This document shows positions 58,205 to 64,000 of a stretch of 64,000 nt of DNA, piece after piece (position 1 is the stretch's first letter; the number at the start of each line of letters is the position of its first letter). The translations under genes and the position numbers were made by a program. The notes beneath the pieces are model-generated. The model made no database searches. It saw only the letters and a program-made list of their open reading frames with translations, and had not been told where the DNA came from. Source of the stretch: Rouxiella badensis (GTDB lineage Bacteria; Pseudomonadota; Gammaproteobacteria; Enterobacterales; Enterobacteriaceae); assembly GCF_002093665.1 (NCBI RefSeq), contig NZ_MRWE01000030.1, forward strand, positions 1-64,000. The letters run 5' to 3'.

Positions 58205-59347
58205 CTAACGGGCAGCCAGCGCCGCATCCATGCGGTCTAACGCTTTTTCAAGCAAAGCGCGCTGGCATCCGAGATTAATTCTGACAAAGTTCGCGTTACC
58301 GAACTCCCTGCCGTCAGATAATCCAACGCCGGCCTTCAGGAAGAAGCGATAAGGTGACTCCAGCTGCGCCTGGGAGGCGTCTATCCAGCCGAGATAGGTG
58401 CCCTCGATCGGCAGCATCTTTAGGCCGGGCATTGCGTTGATGCGCTCAAAAGCCAGGTCGCGATTGGCGCGCAGATAGTCTAGCTGCGCCTTAAGCCAGT
58501 CATCACCGTCTTGATAAGCCGCCGTCGCCGCAACGTAGGCGAGTATGTTGACATGCGGAACGATACCGTGGCCGGTTCGGGCAAACTTCACCCGCAGTTC
58601 ACGATTGGGAATGACAGCTAACGACGCACCCAGTCCCGCTAAATTAAAGGTCTTGGACGGTGCCATCAGCGTCACGCTGCGGTTCGCTGCATCTTCGTTT
58701 AAAGAAGCGAATGGGATATGACGCAGACCGGGTTCAAGAATCAAATCGCAGTGAATTTCATCCGAGCAGACCAACAGGTCATGGCGGCGGGCAAACTCCT
58801 GTTGCGCCAAGAGTTCTTCACGACGGTAAACGGTGCCGCCCGGATTGTAGGGGTTGCACAGCAACAGCAGTTTTTCGCTGCCGGTCAACGTAGATTCGGC
58901 TTCGTTAAAGTCGGTTATCCAACGCTGGTGATGCACTCTGGCGTGAACGTGACGAAACTCGCGGCCTTCGGACTGCGCGGCCTGCATAAAAGGAGGGTAA
59001 ATAGGCGAGGGCATGATGCTGGTTTGCTGCGTCGTTGTGAAGGCGCGAACGGCGAGGTTTAACCCGCAGACCAAACCCGGCAGCCAGACTATCCATTCGG
59101 GTTGAATGGTCCATTCATAGCGCTCGCGAAGGCGCTCTACCATCAGCTCAACTAATTCTTTCGGCGGTGAGCCATAACCAAAAACCCCTTCAGCAACACG
59201 CTTTTGCAACGCATTGATGACCGCAGGCGGTGACAAAAAATCCGTATCGGCGACCCACAGAGGAATAACGTCGGCGTCGCGATATTTGTTCCACTTAACG
59301 CTATCACTGTGACTGCGGTCGACCCATTGATCAAAATTGAATGTCAT
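58205..59347 (-). CDS. PatB/MalY-type aminotransferase (probable cystathionine beta-lyase)
   Basis: A 380-aa fold-type I PLP enzyme of the MalY/PatB group. Seen: FNFDQWVDRSHSDSVKWNKY and IPLWVADTDFLSPPAV at the start, NPYNPGGTVYR, the DEIHCDL Asp/Tyr region and the PLP lysine in MAPSKTFNLAGLG. Family members cleave cystathionine or similar C-S substrates; MalY also represses MalT, but nothing here supports that. It is convergent with yecM (2-base gap) and divergent from cutC. Confidence 0.88.
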   Translation of the reverse strand: MTFNFDQWVDRSHSDSVKWNKYRDADVIPLWVADTDFLSPPAVINALQKRVAEGVFGYGSPPKELVELMVERLRERYEWTIQPEWIVWLPGLVCGLNLAVRAFTTTQQTSIMPSPIYPPFMQAAQSEGREFRHVHARVHHQRWITDFNEAESTLTGSEKLLLLCNPYNPGGTVYRREELLAQQEFARRHDLLVCSDEIHCDLILEPGLRHIPFASLNEDAANRSVTLMAPSKTFNLAGLGASLAVIPNRELRVKFARTGHGIVPHVNILAYVAATAAYQDGDDWLKAQLDYLRANRDLAFERINAMPGLKMLPIEGTYLGWIDASQAQLESPYRFFLKAGVGLSDGREFGNANFVRINLGCQRALLEKALDRMDAALAAR

Positions 59348-59457
59348 AGTTAGCTTTCCTAAGCAGGCAATTGGGCAGGATGCTCATGCATGAGCCTACG
59401 CGACATAGCCCCTCACAAACAAGTGTTGTAGCATGGGGTCATATTAAGGAGAGAGCC

Positions 59458-60216
59458 ATGACGAAGTTAGAAGTGTGCTGTTACAGCGTGGACTGTGCGT
59501 TAACGGCCGAGGCGGCCGGGGCCGATCGCGTCGAGCTTTGTGCCAGTCAGGCGGACGGCGGCATTACGCCGAGCTACGGAACTTTAAAGCTCGCCAGAGA
59601 AAAGGTAGGTATTCCCGTTCATCCTATTGTTCGTCCGCGCGGCGGCGATTTTTTCTATAACCAGAGTGAATTTGATGTATTGAAAAGTGACATCGCCTGC
59701 ATACGTGATTTGGGTTTCCCCGGCGTGGTCGTGGGAATGCTCGACGCAGAAGGGCATATCGACGTTCCACGCATGTGGGAGGTGATGGCGCTGTGTGGTG
59801 ACATGCAGGTGACCTTCCACCGTGCCTTTGATATGTGCCTTAATCCGAAGGTTGCGCTTGAGCAATTGACTCAGCTCGGTGTCGCGCGCATTCTGACTTC
59901 AGGGCAGCAGCAAAATGCCGAGGTAGGTATTTCGATGTTGCGTGAACTAAATAACCTGACGCGTGGTCCAATCATTATGGCAGGTGCAGGTGTACGTTTA
60001 ACCAATCTGCAAAAGTTTATTGATATCGGACTTACCGAGCTGCACAGCTCAGCGGGACGTCAGGTATTTTCCGCCATGCGCTACCGAAAGGCGGGTGTGA
60101 CCATGAGTTCCGACACCGACTTTGACGAGTTCAGTCGTTATTGCGTAGATGGCGATATAGTGGCCGCAATGAAAAATGCGTTGGAATTTGATGATTCGGT
60201 GAGTCGGACGGCATAA
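59458..60216 (+). CDS. cutC: CutC family protein
   Basis: A 252-aa TIM-barrel protein of the CutC family, historically linked to copper homeostasis, though that link is disputed. Seen: [40 protein letters not shown] and [12 protein letters not shown] 59458 has the RBS AAGGAG (59447-59452) and agrees with the E. coli start; the upstream in-frame extension is not conserved. Followed by a strong terminator. Confidence 0.93.
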   Translation: MTKLEVCCYSVDCALTAEAAGADRVELCASQADGGITPSYGTLKLAREKVGIPVHPIVRPRGGDFFYNQSEFDVLKSDIACIRDLGFPGVVVGMLDAEGHIDVPRMWEVMALCGDMQVTFHRAFDMCLNPKVALEQLTQLGVARILTSGQQQNAEVGISMLRELNNLTRGPIIMAGAGVRLTNLQKFIDIGLTELHSSAGRQVFSAMRYRKAGVTMSSDTDFDEFSRYCVDGDIVAAMKNALEFDDSVSRTA

Positions 60217-60256
60217 AACGCCCCTCGGCTTTCGGATTAAAGCACAAAGATTTAAC

Positions 60257-60274
60257 GGGTCTCCGGACCCTTTT
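60257..60274 (+). terminator. First hairpin after cutC
   Basis: A short 5-bp stem GGGTC / GACCC with loop TCCG and TTTT after it. It is likely a first, weak terminator ahead of the strong one at 60298. Confidence 0.45.
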
Positions 60275-60297
60275 GCGTCGCCCTGCGCAAGTACCAG

Positions 60298-60325
60298 GCC
60301 CCGTCATTTTGGCGGGGCTTTTTTT
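60298..60325 (+). terminator. Terminator of cutC
   Basis: An 8-bp stem (60298-60305 with 60311-60318, one G-U pair) with loop ATTTT and a run of seven T. A strong intrinsic terminator 81 bases after the cutC stop. Confidence 0.9.
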
Positions 60326-60438
60326 ACTTAAATCATTGTGTTGGGGTTTTGAGGGGGTTAGGGATGTTACAAAGGAATAGCGTGAGCGGGAATGTACCGC
60401 GTAAAGTTATGTAGAATATTGGGGCCAAAATACCCCAG

Positions 60439-60606
60439 TTAAATCATCACGTTGCCTGGCCGCTTCTCATCGATGGGGGGAGGATTCTGCCTTTCATCCG
60501 CTGTTTGTCGATGTATTCTGCAAGGTCGATTATGTGGATCATTCGCGGAGTCTTTTGTCTCACCCCTATCCGAAACTGGAACAGTAGCGGTTTCGAATTC
60601 AGCCAT
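60439..60606 (-). CDS. Micro-ORF, 55 aa, unrecognised
   Basis: A minus-strand frame MAEFETATVPVSDRGETKDS and on to 55 residues, hydrophilic and rich in Pro, Asp and Arg, no family recognised. Its ATG lies directly after the stop of the next micro-ORF upstream (TGATAATGG), so translation could be coupled. No signal peptide or membrane segment. Possibly a fragment of a mobile or prophage-like gene set; coding status is uncertain. Confidence 0.35.
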   Translation of the reverse strand: MAEFETATVPVSDRGETKDSANDPHNRPCRIHRQTADERQNPPPIDEKRPGNVMI

Positions 60607-60608
60607 TA

Positions 60609-60722
60609 TCAGCCATTAATATAAATGTTGTGTTCACGCTTATCAGCAGGGGTTATCCCTTCCAGCACTGGCCATTCCGTCCTGTCGTCCATATCAAAAT
60701 CACGGTGTTCTGTTTCCAGCAT
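60609..60722 (-). CDS. Micro-ORF, 37 aa, unrecognised
   Basis: A minus-strand frame MLETEHRDFDMDDRTEWPVL and on to 37 residues, acidic with a Trp, ending NIYING. It lies 7 bases after the first micro-ORF of the set and directly before the third. I do not recognise it. Tandem layout on one strand is what suggests that it is real. Confidence 0.35.
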   Translation of the reverse strand: MLETEHRDFDMDDRTEWPVLEGITPADKREHNIYING

Positions 60723-60729
60723 GATGAGA

Positions 60730-60852
60730 TCAGCTTTTTATGACCTCGGCGTTTATATCTAACGGCAGGCGGTACTTCGAGCGAATGACGTTATCGAGAC
60801 GCTGCTGGCTTAGACGGTAAATAAGGACGCTCTTGAACAATGGACTATTCAC
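60730..60852 (-). CDS. Micro-ORF, 40 aa, basic, good RBS
   Basis: A GTG-initiated minus-strand frame of 40 residues (begins MNSPLFKSVLIYRLSQQRLD). AGGAGAC sits 6 bases before the GTG, a strong RBS, so this is the best supported of the three micro-ORFs. The protein is basic and predicted helical; no family is recognised. It probably leads a small operon of three. Confidence 0.45.
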   Translation of the reverse strand: MNSPLFKSVLIYRLSQQRLDNVIRSKYRLPLDINAEVIKS

Positions 60853-61076
60853 GTTTAAGTCTCCTGGGGGGATTAAGCGCGATGTTAATTCTTTTTATTT
60901 GGTCTTATTTTTTGCAATATAACTCTTATTAATTAGGATTTTGCTTGATGGTATGCGTCTGCATGCTAAGGTATTTACGACCGCAAGATCTAAAGCTTTT
61001 AATTTATTTTCTCGTGGTATAGCATGCTTTATTATTAAATATGCTTAACATGAAACCTATGAGGTAAGGATAGAAA

Positions 61077-61661
61077 ATGAAAAAATCACCTAATAATAAA
61101 AATCGCAATTGGAAAGATAAGTTAATTACTACAAGTATTTTTGCCGTGCTAATTTCTGGTTGGTCTGGCTCTATATTTGCCGATGAAGCAAAGGTTAATA
61201 ATAGTCATTGGTCGCAAGGAGAAAAAGAGTCCTATTCAGAATTCTCCTGCCCCACTGATAATTTCATGGTCGGTCGTGCACATAGTGGGGATGAAAATGG
61301 TAATACTAGTTATAAATGCGGAAACTTAGTGCAAAATGGGGGAACTATTACTAGCAAAAATAAACAATGGTCATCTTCAATTAAGGAGTCAGATGGAACC
61401 GCTTATCGTTGCCCGCAAGAAAAAGTAATGATTGGCCGTAAACACACAGGTGACGAAAATGGGACTACCTCCTACGAATGCGGAACACCGATTAATAAAA
61501 ATGGTGAAATCCTCAGCATAATTATCGGTAATTGGTCCGATGCAGTTAAAGAAAGCAGTAGTAAATTTGAATGCCCAGATAATTCGGTCATGATTGGTCG
61601 CAGGCATGCAGGGGATGAAAACGGACGCACGGAATATCTGTGTGGCAAACTTGCTAATTAA
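61077..61661 (+). CDS. Secreted protein of three Cys-containing GDENG repeats
   Basis: A 194-aa protein with a basic N-terminus and a signal peptide (LITTSIFAVLISGWSGSIFA, then DEAK). The mature part is three copies of a 43-47-residue unit: about 44-88, 96-141 and 151-194. Each has W-S at the start, a KES or similar, a C-P, then M-(V/I)-G-R-x-H-x-G-D-E-N-G-x-T-x-Y-x-C-G. Six cysteines, two per repeat, suggest one disulfide per unit. The repeat looks like a carbohydrate- or protein-binding module, but I recognise no named family. The gene is clearly more AT-rich than its neighbours, which suggests acquisition. RBS AAGGA precedes ATG. Confidence 0.75.
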   Translation: MKKSPNNKNRNWKDKLITTSIFAVLISGWSGSIFADEAKVNNSHWSQGEKESYSEFSCPTDNFMVGRAHSGDENGNTSYKCGNLVQNGGTITSKNKQWSSSIKESDGTAYRCPQEKVMIGRKHTGDENGTTSYECGTPINKNGEILSIIIGNWSDAVKESSSKFECPDNSVMIGRRHAGDENGRTEYLCGKLAN

Positions 61662-62062
61662 GTTTAAGCCTCCCTTTTTTAACTACTGTCAGGTTCTTCA
61701 TAGGGAATTTTCCCTGCCCATCGTCAAACATTCAAGTTTGTCGTCTGGAATAGAACCAGACTCTATGCTTTGCTCGTCAGTGCATTTCATGTTCTCTGGC
61801 GTGACATCCTCAGTTGGCTTATGAAGACATTACTCACATCGGGGTATACTTAATCAATGGGCAAAAGTCGCCAGTTTGTTGTGCTTTTTGTTAGACTTTT
61901 ACACAGGTATATCACACGATTTAATCACTTAAAAACAGCAGAGGAACTCGTCTATGAAGAGCCTCTATCAGGCTAAGGCCTCCACTACCGCCGTCTGCCC
62001 ATACAGCTATGCGCTGCGTGGCAATGTCGACGTCGAACGGGTTCTGCTCTGAGGATCACGAC
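61662..62062. other. 401-base gap with a short upstream ORF
   Basis: Follows the repeat-protein gene. No clear terminator. The last 109 bases hold the 32-codon upstream ORF annotated separately and the RBS GAGG (62051-62054) of the glutathione peroxidase gene. A longer plus-strand frame (61594-61824) overlaps the repeat gene and is a shadow. Confidence 0.45.
61954..62052 (+). CDS. Short upstream ORF (32 aa) before the glutathione peroxidase gene
   Basis: An ATG frame with GAGGAACT upstream encodes MKSLYQAKASTTAVCPYSYA and on to 32 residues, containing one Cys. It ends 10 bases before the peroxidase start. It may be a leader peptide controlling translation, or a small gene; no family is recognised. 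Conservation in relatives would decide. Confidence 0.4.
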   Translation: MKSLYQAKASTTAVCPYSYALRGNVDVERVLL

Positions 62063-62557
62063 ATGTCCCCCTTTCATCAACTTAATGCCATCAGCCTGCG
62101 TGGCCAGCCCCTCTCTATGGCCGACTACGCTGGCAAGCTGGTTCTGGTGGTTAATACCGCCAGCCATTGTGGGTTCACGCGACAATACGCAGGCCTTGAA
62201 GCGCTCTACAGGAAGTACGCAGCCCAGGGCCTAGTGGTACTGGGTTTCCCATGCAACCAGTTCGGTAAGCAAGAACCCGGCGGTGCCGACGAAATCGCGC
62301 AAACCTGTTACATCAACTACGGTGTGAGTTTCCCGATGTTCGAAAAAGTGGAGGTCAACGGAGCCGCAACGCACCCGCTGTTTCGTTACCTTAAGGATGA
62401 ATTGCCCGGCGTGCTGGGCGGGCGGATAAAATGGAACTTCACTAAGTTTCTGATCGGACGCGACGGCAAACCGCTCAAGCGTTTTGCACCGATCTCTACC
62501 CCTGAAAAAATGGAAGCCGCAATCATTACTGCACTCGAAAGCAAAGTGTTCCTGTAA
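62063..62557 (+). CDS. Glutathione peroxidase (Cys type, BtuE/GPx-like)
   Basis: A 164-aa GPx-fold peroxidase reducing hydroperoxides with thioredoxin or glutathione. Seen: the peroxidatic Cys in NTASHCGFTRQY (codon TGT, so not a selenocysteine), the catalytic Gln in FPCNQFGKQEPGG, and the Trp in IKWNFTKFL. A second Cys in the QTCYINYG segment is a candidate resolving cysteine. ATG 62063 (MSPFHQLNAI) has GAGG upstream; a longer in-frame start at 62009 overlaps the upstream ORF. Paralogous to E. coli BtuE in type, not in location. Confidence 0.87.
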   Translation: MSPFHQLNAISLRGQPLSMADYAGKLVLVVNTASHCGFTRQYAGLEALYRKYAAQGLVVLGFPCNQFGKQEPGGADEIAQTCYINYGVSFPMFEKVEVNGAATHPLFRYLKDELPGVLGGRIKWNFTKFLIGRDGKPLKRFAPISTPEKMEAAIITALESKVFL

Positions 62558-62961
62558 TCCGAACCTTTCATCTTTAAAGAGTGTTCGACACACTGATTGT
62601 CTCCGTGGGGTTAACGTCTGTTCTTCGCTCACAACTGCCCATCAACGCCTGCCTGCCTAAAAAAAAGCTTAAGGTGGGATGTTTGCCGTTTTCAAAACGG
62701 ATCCCTTAAACTACGCCGCGCAGGTCATAACATAGGAGCAATGACCCTAAACGGCTGTAGTCTTGGATTGTAGACTATGAGTTAAAAACATTGCCAGAAT
62801 GTTCATCAGTATCTATTTATAAGCGCCCTCAATTCGTTTCGCGCTGATGCGTCAAGCGGCTCCAACGAACGAAGAGGGGGCAGCTGTTCATACGAAGGAA
62901 TTAAGATGCTTTTGCCAGATTTGAGCTTTACAAAAACCGTATATCAATCGTCATTTGAAGA
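62558..62961. other. 404-base gap between glutathione peroxidase and the kinase-like gene
   Basis: No ORF of note. The only structure is an inverted repeat CCGTTTTCAAAACGG (62686-62700) nested inside GGGAT / ATCCC (62676-62680 with 62701-62705). It lacks a U-run. It may be an operator or RNA element. Confidence 0.35.
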
Positions 62962-63570
62962 ATGAGCCGTCCACTGTTTGTTTCTCTTGATGGGCCTAAG
63001 GGCGCCGGCAAAACCACACTGTTGGAAGCCATTACGAAAGTACTAAGGGCTGACAACAAGAAGGTCATCCGACTTTGCGAGAAAAAAAGCGATCCCTACA
63101 GAAGGGAAACAATGCTCCTGGTTAACCAGCTTGCCAGAAATCCTTCCCTGGATTTGGAATGGGAGGTTTGTGCGCGCTTAGCTGATAGTCGTGCCTGGAT
63201 TTCTCAGCACGTGCTGACTAAACAGCCGCCGGACAGCATTATCTTGATCGATCGTTGGTACCCGTCGGATGCCGCGTTTCGCCGAAGGGTTTCCTTTGCG
63301 GAGATTTTACGGCTTAACATCGAACGAAACGTGCAAACGCCAGATCTGCATGTCGGGGTTGTCACTGCACCGGATATTTCCTGGGCAAGGGCCGCGGCCC
63401 GAAAGCGTGGGCTAAGCAGTACTGTGATTCATAAGCTGGAAGATCATGTCGCTTGCACCCAGGCGTTCGAGCGAGAAATTGCAGATCGCGGCTGGTTTTT
63501 ATGCCGTAATGAAGGAGTTATCGAAGACGCAACGATGCAGGTTATTTCTGAGATCTACAAAGTGATTTGA
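62962..63570 (+). CDS. Thymidylate kinase-like P-loop protein
   Basis: A 202-aa nucleoside/nucleotide-kinase-fold protein. Walker A is GPKGAGKTTLL (11-21), and LIDRWYPSDAAF has the DR(W/Y) motif that contacts the acceptor nucleotide in thymidylate kinases. The lid region is short (ARAAARKRG). The housekeeping tmk is normally beside holB and is not in this window, so this is an extra, orphan kinase of unknown substrate. RBS is weak (GAAGA close to the ATG). A hairpin terminator follows 94 bases later. Confidence 0.7.
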   Translation: MSRPLFVSLDGPKGAGKTTLLEAITKVLRADNKKVIRLCEKKSDPYRRETMLLVNQLARNPSLDLEWEVCARLADSRAWISQHVLTKQPPDSIILIDRWYPSDAAFRRRVSFAEILRLNIERNVQTPDLHVGVVTAPDISWARAAARKRGLSSTVIHKLEDHVACTQAFEREIADRGWFLCRNEGVIEDATMQVISEIYKVI

Positions 63571-63664
63571 TGCCGCCCAGGCATCCAGCGCTGTCGTAGC
63601 CAGCTCGACCTGCTTCAGGGCATTTTGGGTAAATCATCACTTTTCATCAGCATTAAATTAATAC

Positions 63665-63706
63665 TCGATGGCTTCAATTTAAGGCGTGAAGCCATCGAAA
63701 GTTTTT
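63665..63706. terminator. Terminator between the kinase-like gene and the amidohydrolase gene
   Basis: A 12-bp perfect stem TCGATGGCTTCA / TGAAGCCATCGA with a 10-base loop, then AAGTTTTT on the plus strand. It separates the two convergent genes. Confidence 0.82.
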
Positions 63707-63727
63707 ACTTTAATAAACACAACCTCT

Positions 63728-64000
63728 TTACGCCTTCTCAAGCCACGTCAATGCGCCAACTAATATCGTCTCTAATCCCGTTTGCAATGTCGGATGAATT
63801 TGCGGGCTGAACTTAGATGAATGGTTAGAAGGGATTTGGTTAATGTCGCCACTTGCAACGGCTTTTTGCCATGCTGATTTTTCTGTGCATCCTACAAACC
63901 AAAATACATACGGAACCTTCCACTCTCTGCCAAAGACACTAAAATCCTCGCTGGCTGCTGCCGGTGCGGTTTCATAGGTTCTTTCTGCAAAATGGTCTTT
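63728..64000 (-). CDS. M20-family amidohydrolase, C-terminal end (cut by window edge)
   Basis: The last 90 residues of a minus-strand gene that continues beyond base 64000. The tail carries the M20 peptidase/amidohydrolase pattern: ASEDFSVFGREWKVPYVFWFVG followed by SNHSSKFSPQIHPTLQTG (each split in the middle of the fragment). Such proteins cleave N-acyl amino acids, including indole-3-acetyl or hippurate-like conjugates. No stop or shift inside the visible part. Full length and substrate cannot be judged from this end. Confidence 0.78.
   Translation of the reverse strand, partial: KDHFAERTYETAPAAASEDFSVFGREWKVPYVFWFVGCTEKSAWQKAVASGDINQIPSNHSSKFSPQIHPTLQTGLETILVGALTWLEKA

Noticed and set aside
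61594-61824. Plus-strand frame of 76 codons overlapping the end of the repeat-protein gene.
   Set aside because: It overlaps a better supported gene in another frame and has no family features.
62161-62170. Selenocysteine in the glutathione peroxidase active site.
   Set aside because: The codon at the peroxidatic position is TGT (Cys), and no in-frame TGA or SECIS-like hairpin is present.
62676-62705. Nested inverted repeat as a terminator for the glutathione peroxidase gene.
   Set aside because: It is more than 100 bases after the stop and has no U-run, so I describe it only within the gap.
60439-63570. Intact prophage or toxin-antitoxin module.
   Set aside because: No integrase, structural phage gene, toxin or antitoxin family is recognised in this stretch.
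63625-63810. Plus-strand frame of 61 codons near the window end.
   Set aside because: It runs through the terminator at 63665-63706 and antisense to the M20 amidohydrolase fragment, so it is a shadow.

Overview
The window is chromosomal DNA from an enterobacterium (Enterobacterales). The block ychF, pth, ychH, prs, ispE-lolB, hemA-prfA-prmC-sirB2-sirB1-kdsA, and the blocks ghrA-ycdX-ycdY-yceB-grxB-mdtH-rimJ-yceH-mviM-murJ-argS and yecM-cutC, follow E. coli-like order and protein lengths. A membrane gluconate dehydrogenase, an archaic Csu-type pilus and a moderately high GC content point to a Rahnella/Rouxiella/Serratia-like member rather than E. coli itself. That family-level placement is an inference; no 16S or other decisive marker is present.

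Bases 1-8608 hold a compact seven-gene unit on the plus strand, several genes overlapping by 1-8 bases. It encodes a 5-aminolevulinate-synthase-type enzyme, a TauD-like oxygenase, a KAS III-like enzyme with altered active-site loops, an ATP-grasp ligase, a PaaK/LuxE-like adenylating enzyme with an N-terminal extension, a class V aminotransferase and an MFS exporter. This reads as a biosynthesis-and-export cluster for an undescribed amino-ketone or pseudopeptide metabolite. The housekeeping HemA (C5 route to ALA) lies in the same window, so haem supply does not need the first gene.

Bases 8619-17920 carry metabolic accessory genes: an Ldh2-family dehydrogenase, a 758-residue fusion of an HcxA-like dehydrogenase with an aspartate-type aminotransferase, a peptide-type periplasmic binding protein, SOS-regulated yebG, and a 2-hydroxyacid dehydrogenase / nitrilase / LysR group. 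Bases 18327-22954 are a Csu-like chaperone-usher operon (spore-coat-U subunit, chaperone, usher, two-domain tip protein). Bases 22995-29893 hold a DyP peroxidase, a DoxX protein, a LysR regulator, a cupin and the three-gene FAD/cytochrome c gluconate dehydrogenase operon.

Bases 30313-60216 are mostly conserved core genes (translation, cell envelope, haem, nucleotide and peptidoglycan precursor metabolism). They are interrupted by a SulP transporter, two tRNA-Ser(GGA) genes and a divergent peptide-transporter-like MFS protein. Bases 60217-64000 form an accessory stretch: three tandem micro-ORFs on the minus strand, an AT-rich gene for a secreted protein made of three Cys-containing repeats, a glutathione peroxidase preceded by a short upstream ORF, a thymidylate-kinase-like P-loop protein, and the end of an M20 amidohydrolase cut by the window edge. 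I saw no CRISPR array, insertion sequence or intact prophage.
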